From positions 5,394,157 through 5,458,156 of the forward strand of contig NZ_ARVW01000001.1 in the NCBI RefSeq assembly GCF_000384315.1: a stretch of DNA of 64,000 nt, read 5' to 3'. A program made the translations under genes and the position numbers. The stretch comes from Amycolatopsis nigrescens CSC17Ta-90 (lineage in GTDB: Bacteria; Actinomycetota; Actinomycetes; Mycobacteriales; Pseudonocardiaceae). The notes under the pieces were generated by a model. It ran no database searches. It saw only the letters and a program-made list of their open reading frames with translations, and was not told the origin of the DNA. Below are positions 59,161-64,000 of this stretch, piece by piece; position 1 is the stretch's first letter; each line of letters starts with the position of its first letter.

Positions 59161-60861
59161 CTAGGCCGTCCGGCCCAAGCTCCGCCTGCCGGGTTCGCGG
59201 CGTTCGTCCAGGTGCAGCCGCAGCATCGCGGTGCGTGCCCACGGCGGCGGACGGCCGCGCAGGGACACCAGCACCATCACCGAGAAGGCCAGCGGCACCG
59301 ACCACGGCGCCGGTTGCGCGATCAGGATCGCCGGCCAGCCGTCCAGCCGAGGTTCGGACAGCGCGAGCAGGATCGAGCCGGAAGAGCCGAGCAGCCCGGC
59401 GAGCACCCCGCTGATCGCGCCGGCCGCGGTCAGCCTGGACCACCAGATGCCCAGCACCAGCAGCGGGCAGAAGGTGGACGCGGCCACGGTGAACCCCCAG
59501 GTCACCAGCACCCCCGCGTCCAGCCGGGTGGAAGGCAGGGCGAGCAGCACCATCCCCGCGGCAGCGAGCACCACGGTGATCCGCAGCCGGCGCAGCCCGG
59601 CCGGCATCAGGTCGTGCGCGATGGCGCCGGAGACCACCAGCAGCAGGCCGAGCGAAGTGGCCAGGAAGGCGGCGAACGCGCCGGCGGTGAGCAGCGCGGT
59701 GAACAACCCGCCGGCCCAGCTGGTGTCCACCTGTGCCGGCAACGCGACCACCACGGTGTCGGTGGCGCCGGACAGGTACAGCTCCGGCACCAGCACGCGG
59801 CCTAGAACCCCATAGATACCGGGAAAAAGGTAGAACACGCTGAGCAGCGCCACGGTGATCGCCGCTGTCCGGCGGGCCGCGCGGCCGTCCGGGCTGGTGT
59901 GGAAGCGCATCAGCACGTGCGGCAGTCCCATGGTGCCGAGCATGGTCGCGATCAGCACCGCCCAGGTGCCCAGCAGCGGCGCGCCGTTGTGGCCGAGGTC
60001 CAGCAGCGGGCGGTGCCAGTCCGGCCCGCCGGGCAGGGCACCGCCGCGTACCTCCGGCACCGGGGCGCCGGCGGCGAAGACCACGGTGCGCCCGGCCGGC
60101 ATGGTCAGTTCGCCGGGCGGGTGCACCGAACTGGTGCCGTCGGGGGCGGAGATGGTGGTCTGCTCGCGGAGGTCCAGCGTCACGTCCACCTCGAAGGTGA
60201 CCGGGGTTTCGCGGGAGAAATGCGTGAACTCCACCGGGTTCAGCGCGTCGTGCCGCACGTTCGCGCCGACCGCGAACACCAGCCAGATCGCCGGCACGAT
60301 GAACAGCAGCAGCTTCAGCACGAACTGGAAGGCCTGGACGTAGGTGGCCGCGCGCATCCCGCCGAGTGCCAGCGTCACGCTGACCGCGGCACCCGCGATC
60401 ACCACCCCGACCCAGTACGGCGTGTTGCTCACCGCGCTGAGCACCAGCCCCGCGGTGCGGAACTGCGGCACCAGGTAGAGCGTGCCGATCACCAGCACCA
60501 CCACCGCGGCCAGCCGCCGCAGCGCCGGCGAAGCCAGCCTCGCCTCGGCGAAGTCGGGCACGGTCAGCGCGCCGGAGCGGCGCATCGGCGCGGCGACCAG
60601 CACCAGCATCGCGATGTAGCCGGCGGTGAAGCCGACCGGGTACCACAGCGCGCCGATGCCGTCCTTGACCATCAGCCCGGCGACCCCGAGGAAGGAAGCC
60701 GCGGACAGGTATTCGCCGGAGACCGCGGCCGAGTTCAGCAGCGGCGAGATCCGCCGCGAGGCGACCAGGAAGTCCGAGGTCGTCCGCATCGCGGCCACCC
60801 CGCGCAGGCCGATCAGCAGGGTTATCAGCACTACCGGGGCCACCGCGAGCGCGGCCCCCAT
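59161..60861 (-). CDS. second sodium:solute symporter (SSS family)
   Basis: A 566-residue SSS carrier related to ActP: SDFLVASRRISPLLNSAAVSGEYLSAASFLG in family order, and LGTMGLPHVLMRFHTSPDG. Unlike ActP it has an inserted hydrophilic loop of about 90 residues (about 215-300; THFSRETPVTFEVDVTL to HRPLLDLGHNG), probably outside the membrane. Substrate is probably a short carboxylate. Start ATG 60861 overlaps the preceding gene by one base, so it belongs to the LytS-LytR operon. Confidence 0.92.
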   Translation of the reverse strand: MGAALAVAPVVLITLLIGLRGVAAMRTTSDFLVASRRISPLLNSAAVSGEYLSAASFLGVAGLMVKDGIGALWYPVGFTAGYIAMLVLVAAPMRRSGALTVPDFAEARLASPALRRLAAVVVLVIGTLYLVPQFRTAGLVLSAVSNTPYWVGVVIAGAAVSVTLALGGMRAATYVQAFQFVLKLLLFIVPAIWLVFAVGANVRHDALNPVEFTHFSRETPVTFEVDVTLDLREQTTISAPDGTSSVHPPGELTMPAGRTVVFAAGAPVPEVRGGALPGGPDWHRPLLDLGHNGAPLLGTWAVLIATMLGTMGLPHVLMRFHTSPDGRAARRTAAITVALLSVFYLFPGIYGVLGRVLVPELYLSGATDTVVVALPAQVDTSWAGGLFTALLTAGAFAAFLATSLGLLLVVSGAIAHDLMPAGLRRLRITVVLAAAGMVLLALPSTRLDAGVLVTWGFTVAASTFCPLLVLGIWWSRLTAAGAISGVLAGLLGSSGSILLALSEPRLDGWPAILIAQPAPWSVPLAFSVMVLVSLRGRPPPWARTAMLRLHLDERREPGRRSLGRTA

Positions 60862-61208
60862 CAGCGGTCCTCGATCCGCTCGGCGCGGCGCAGCTGCCAG
60901 CGCGCCAGCAGCACCATCGCCGGATAGGGCAGCACCGCCAGCAGCAGCCAGGACACCGGGATGCCCAGCAGCCGCAGGCCGTCCAGCTCCGGCCACAGCG
61001 CGAACAGCAGCGGCAGCGCGAGCAACAGGCCGAACAGCAGCGCCAGCGCGAGCAGGCCCGGCCCGCGCTGGGCCCGGTACAGGGTGAGCGCGCGCTCGGC
61101 GTCCGCCGGATCCAGCCGGGGCACCCGCCAGCGCCGGGTCGCCCGGCCGCGCGCGTGCGCGAGCCGGGTCTGCGGGCTCATCACGGCCACCCGCTTGGTC
61201 CTGCTCAT
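60861..61208 (-). CDS. small two-helix membrane protein, DUF485-like position
   Basis: A 115-residue protein. A basic N-terminus is followed by helices at about 52-70 and 80-100 (GLLALALLFGLLLALPLLFALW; GIPVSWLLLAVLPYPAMVLLA) and a basic tail. It occupies the position of the DUF485 partner before an SSS symporter. Its ATG at 61208 overlaps the LytR-type stop and its stop overlaps the symporter ATG. It may be the symporter's accessory subunit. Confidence 0.8.
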   Translation of the reverse strand: MSRTKRVAVMSPQTRLAHARGRATRRWRVPRLDPADAERALTLYRAQRGPGLLALALLFGLLLALPLLFALWPELDGLRLLGIPVSWLLLAVLPYPAMVLLARWQLRRAERIEDR

Positions 61209-61966
61209 GGCCTGCTGTCCAGTTCGCCGCGCTGCGCAGCCTGTAGCAGCCGCTCGCGGAGTTCGCGGGCGTGCCGCCGGCTCACCGGCACGTCTCCGAG
61301 GTCGGTGTGCGCCAGCAGCCCGCCGGCCGAATCGCTGCGCAGCTCGCGCACCGCGCCGACGGCGACCAGGAAACCGCGGTGCACCCGGCTGAAACCGGTG
61401 CCCTCCCAGTACTCCTCCAGCCGCGAGATCGGCATCCGCACCAGATGCACCCCGCCCGGCGTGTGCAGCCGGACGTAGTCGCCGTGCGCCTCCACGAACT
61501 GGACGTCCACCCGCCGCACGTACCGGGTGCGCCCGCCGGACTCCACCGGCAGCGCCGCCATCGCGTCCGGGGTCGGCTGCACGCTCGGCGCCGCGCCGGC
61601 CATCCTGGTCACCTTGGCCAGCGCCGCGGAAAGCCGTTCCGCACGGACCGGCTTGAGCAGGTAGTCCACCGCGCCGATGCCGTAGGCGGTGACCGCGTGC
61701 CCGTCGTAGGCGGTGACGAACACGATCACCGGCGGCTCGGTCAACTTCGCCAGCAGCGAGGCCAGCTCCAGCCCGTCCAGGCCGGGCATGGCGATGTCAA
61801 GGAAGACCGCGTCGAACCGATCCGCCTGGATGATCTTCAACGCGGTCAGCGGGTCACCGGCCGCGGCGACCTCGGCGACCTCTGGCGCGTCCCGCAGCAA
61901 CTGGCACAGCTCGTCCAGCGCCGGCGGCACGTCATCGACGGCCAGCACCCGCAACCCGTCACTCAT
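61205..61966 (-). CDS. LytR/AlgR-type response regulator (REC-LytTR)
   Basis: A 253-residue regulator. The receiver has acidic residues in AVDDVPP, the phospho-acceptor Asp in FDAVFLDIAMPG near residue 55, and K in YLLKPV. The C-terminal LytTR DNA-binding domain covers about 150-245 (VRRVDVQFVEAHGDYVRLHT, FSRVHRGFLV). It probably responds to the histidine kinase just upstream and activates the transporters. Its ATG overlaps the kinase stop (ATGA). Confidence 0.94.
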   Translation of the reverse strand: MSDGLRVLAVDDVPPALDELCQLLRDAPEVAEVAAAGDPLTALKIIQADRFDAVFLDIAMPGLDGLELASLLAKLTEPPVIVFVTAYDGHAVTAYGIGAVDYLLKPVRAERLSAALAKVTRMAGAAPSVQPTPDAMAALPVESGGRTRYVRRVDVQFVEAHGDYVRLHTPGGVHLVRMPISRLEEYWEGTGFSRVHRGFLVAVGAVRELRSDSAGGLLAHTDLGDVPVSRRHARELRERLLQAAQRGELDSRP

Positions 61967-63042
61967 GGCATGACCCCCGGCTGGAACCTCGGTACCCGCA
62001 CGACCACCCGCGTCCCGGCGCCCTCCGCGGTCTCCACCACGAGACCGAACCACGGTCCGTACACACTACGCAGCCGGCGGTCCACATTGGCCAGACCCAC
62101 ACTGCCCGCGCTGCCCCGGCCGGCCAGTATCTCCTTGGCCTCCTCGGGGTCCATGCCGACGCCGTCGTCCTCCACGCTGATCACGCAGTCGTTGCCCTCG
62201 GCCTCACCGCGCACCTGCACCAGCCCGCTGCCCGAGCGCGGCTCGATACCGTGCCGGATCGCGTTCTCCACCAGCGGTTCGAGCACCAGGTACGGCACCG
62301 CCACGGCGAGCACCTCCGGCGCGACCCTGATCTGCACCTGCAGCCGATCGCCGAGCACGGCCCGCTGCAGCGCCAGATAGGTCTCCACGGCGTGGAACTC
62401 TTCCGACACCATGGTGTACTCGCCGTGCCTGGCCAGGCTGTAGCGGGTGTAGTCGGCGAAGTCCAGCATCAGGTCGCGGGCCCGGTCGGGATCCGAACGC
62501 ACCAGCGACGCGATCACGGTGAGCGCGTTGTAGACGAAATGCGGCGAGATCTCCGCCCGCAGCGCCCGCAGCTCCGCCTGCGCGGCCTGTTCCGCGGAGG
62601 CCTCCAGCCTGCCGCGTTCGAGCGCGTCCACCACCAGCGCGGTGGCTTCGCGCACGGCCGCCGTCCTGACCTCGCCGGCCACCACCAGCACCCCGCTGAA
62701 CTCGTCGTGGACGTGCAGCGGGACCGCGGTCAGCGGCGGGCGTCCACTGGGCGCCTCGGTGTGCAGCACCTCGTCGAGCAGCTCGGCGGTCGGTTCGTCG
62801 GCCGAGGGCGTACCGGACCACAGCATCGAGCCGGTCAGGTCGGCCAGCCCGGCGCCGCTCGCGCCGAGCAGCCCGCGCAGCCGCCGCAGTGCCCGCTGGG
62901 CCTTCGGCGCGGCGAGCCCGTCCTTGAGGTCGGCCGCGATCCGGCGGGTCAGCGCCAGTGTGTCGATCGGGTCCGCGGCCGCCCTGGACCGCCGGGCCCG
63001 GTCCGCGGCCCGGCGGAACGCGCTTTCCGCGGACACCGGCAT
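61963..63042 (-). CDS. LytS-type sensor histidine kinase, soluble
   Basis: A 359-residue kinase. The His_kinase motif is LRALRAEISPHFVYNALTVIASLV near 155-178, with the phospho-accepting His in SPHF. The ATPase domain has VPYLVLEPLVENAIRHG and SVGLANVDRRL. The N-terminus has a GAF-like region (about 45-140) and no transmembrane helix, so it senses an internal signal. It is the first gene of the operon kinase - regulator - small protein - SSS symporter, resembling LytS-type systems that control pyruvate/carboxylate uptake. Confidence 0.93.
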   Translation of the reverse strand: MPVSAESAFRRAADRARRSRAAADPIDTLALTRRIAADLKDGLAAPKAQRALRRLRGLLGASGAGLADLTGSMLWSGTPSADEPTAELLDEVLHTEAPSGRPPLTAVPLHVHDEFSGVLVVAGEVRTAAVREATALVVDALERGRLEASAEQAAQAELRALRAEISPHFVYNALTVIASLVRSDPDRARDLMLDFADYTRYSLARHGEYTMVSEEFHAVETYLALQRAVLGDRLQVQIRVAPEVLAVAVPYLVLEPLVENAIRHGIEPRSGSGLVQVRGEAEGNDCVISVEDDGVGMDPEEAKEILAGRGSAGSVGLANVDRRLRSVYGPWFGLVVETAEGAGTRVVVRVPRFQPGVMP

Positions 63043-63071
63043 AGCCGCTCATCCTAGATCGCCAGGATGCC

Positions 63072-63118
63072 CTTAAGGCCACCATAGGGGCGTTGAATGC
63101 CCTCATGGTGGCCTTAAG
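63072..63118. terminator. long hairpin element between kinase and binding-protein genes
   Basis: CTTAAGGCCACCAT (63072-63085) pairs exactly with ATGGTGGCCTTAAG (63105-63118), and an inner AGGG/CCCT stem extends it. It lies downstream of the binding-protein gene and upstream of the kinase start, all minus strand. It shares the AAGGCCACC core with the palindrome at 56995-57047. Confidence 0.75.
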
Positions 63119-63140
63119 AGCGCGGCTTCAGCGGGTCAGG

Positions 63141-64000
63141 TCAGCACTGTTGCTTGTAGAAGTACTGGGCGTTGGCGTCCATGTCGGCCTTGGTGATGGA
63201 GTGCAGGCCGGCGGTGATGGTGCGCTGGGTCGGCTTGTTCTCCAGCGCGGCCACGGCCTGCTGCACGCCCTGCTGCCCGATCGACGCCGGGTCCTGTGCG
63301 ATCAGGCCCTGGTACTCGCCCTTGCGCAGGCCCTCCACCTCGGACGGGCTGGCGTCGAAGCCGACCAGGTTCACCTGGCCGATCTTGCCCGCGTTGCGCA
63401 GGCCGGTGGCCGCGCCCTCACCGGTGTTCAGGTTGGTGGCGAAGATGCCGACCAGGTCCGGCGTGGCGGACAGGGTCGCGGTCACCTTGGACGCGGCCTG
63501 GTCCGGCTCGTTCTGGGTGAACTGGGTCTCCAGGCCCTTGAGGTTGGGGTGGTTCTTCAGCTCCTCCTCGAAACCCTTGGCCCTGGCGTTGGTGGTGGAG
63601 GTGCCGGCGATGGTGTCCAGCACCAGCACCGAACCCGGCTTGTCGCCGACCAGCTTGGCCAGCGTCTGCGCGGCCAGCTTGCCGCCCTCGGCGTTGTTCG
63701 AGGAGATCGACGAGACCGCGACGCTGGTGTCCTTCAGCGAGGTGTCCACCTCGACGACCTTGGTGCCCCGGTTCTTCACCTGCTGGATCGGCGCGAGCAT
63801 GGCCTGCTCGTCGGTCGGCGCGATGAGCAGCCCGGCCGGCGGCGCGGAGCCGAGCGCGTTCACCTTCTCGGTCTGCATCGCGGCGTCGAACTTCTGCGGC
63901 GCCTGGGTGTCCAATGTGTACCCGAGCTTCTTGGCCTCGGCCTCGGCGCCGCACTGCATCGAGATGTAGAACGGCTCCGCCTGCGCGCCGGGGATCAGGG
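63141..64000 (-). CDS. sugar ABC transporter substrate-binding protein, partial
   Basis: The 3' part (about 286 codons) of a periplasmic-binding-protein type I (RbsB-like) lipoprotein. The frame is open to the window edge, reading IPGAQAEPFYISMQCGAE, so the ATG at 63959 is internal. Family blocks are GLLIAPTDEQAMLAPIQQV, VVEVDTSL, VLVLDTIAGTSTTNARAKGFEEE, DLVGIFATNLNTGEGAATGL and VNLVGFDASPSEVEGL. It binds a ribose-, xylose- or similar sugar. The signal peptide and partner genes are outside the window. Confidence 0.93.
   Translation of the reverse strand, partial: LIPGAQAEPFYISMQCGAEAEAKKLGYTLDTQAPQKFDAAMQTEKVNALGSAPPAGLLIAPTDEQAMLAPIQQVKNRGTKVVEVDTSLKDTSVAVSSISSNNAEGGKLAAQTLAKLVGDKPGSVLVLDTIAGTSTTNARAKGFEEELKNHPNLKGLETQFTQNEPDQAASKVTATLSATPDLVGIFATNLNTGEGAATGLRNAGKIGQVNLVGFDASPSEVEGLRKGEYQGLIAQDPASIGQQGVQQAVAALENKPTQRTITAGLHSITKADMDANAQYFYKQQC

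Noticed and set aside
1..64000. CRISPR arrays, rRNA genes, complete insertion sequences, replication origin
   Set aside because: I looked for evenly spaced repeats, rRNA-like stretches, transposase genes with terminal inverted repeats and DnaA-box clusters and saw none.

Overview
This is a high-GC chromosomal segment (about 70% G+C by eye) with dense coding, GTG starts and many ATGA/GTGA overlaps. Gene content points to an actinomycete, most likely of the Pseudonocardiaceae (Amycolatopsis-like). Pointers are crotonyl-CoA carboxylase/reductase beside MeaB and methylmalonyl-CoA epimerase, an Rv1264-type adenylate cyclase, a DivIVA/FilP-like coiled-coil protein, an SPW-repeat membrane protein, a mycobacterial-type L,D-transpeptidase lipoprotein, AfsR-like and CYP105-like genes, and oligoribonuclease beside tRNA-His. 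The genus is an inference; no rRNA is present.

Region 1 (1-28.4 kb) is accessory. It opens with the 3' part of an AfsR-like ATPase regulator, converging on a P450 - ABC ATPase - ABC permease operon. Next come an SRA-HNH modification-dependent nuclease, small cupin/ABM proteins, an ArsR-SRPBCC-RibD-like operon, and an alcohol dehydrogenase/TetR pair around a nested palindromic operator. Two fused pseudogenes (carboxylesterase, FAD reductase) adjoin the most notable locus. That locus is a minus-strand class I lanthipeptide operon with a split LanB: elimination-domain protein, glutamylation-domain LanB, a 51-residue precursor peptide, then LanC. The precursor gene (12635-12790) has an aromatic, three-cysteine core I do not recognise, and no transporter or protease is encoded nearby. 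Desaturase, cold-shock and ArsR genes follow, then TetR-SDR, an AraC/4-hydroxybenzoate hydroxylase-like pair, and a TetR-controlled reductase operon with twin palindromic operators. The region ends in relics of an integrated element (DUF2637 fragment, integrase fragment) beside tRNA-Lys.

Region 2 (28.5-47.4 kb) is mostly conserved: Ldt, an MHS-type MFS transporter, tRNA-His, orn, a HerA-like ATPase and an HtrA-like protease. An Erm-family methyltransferase is coupled to an M20D hydrolase and preceded by a possible uORF and hairpin. AlkA, an M50-like protease and proA follow, then a small gene behind a LexA-type box. An uncharacterised three-gene operon (membrane protein, cupin-like, HD), adenylate cyclase + Usp, and a DivIVA-like protein complete the region.

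Region 3 (47.4-64 kb) is acyl-CoA and carboxylate metabolism: Ccr, epimerase, thiolase and MeaB (C4/C3 acyl-CoA and extender-unit supply). It also holds secreted cyclophilin, an MBL hydrolase, a MocR regulator divergent from AhpD-like and PEP-mutase-like genes, ActP + DUF485, and a second SSS symporter coupled to a LytS/LytR two-component system. The window ends inside a sugar ABC binding-protein gene. Several convergent gene pairs share long hairpins that probably act as bidirectional terminators.
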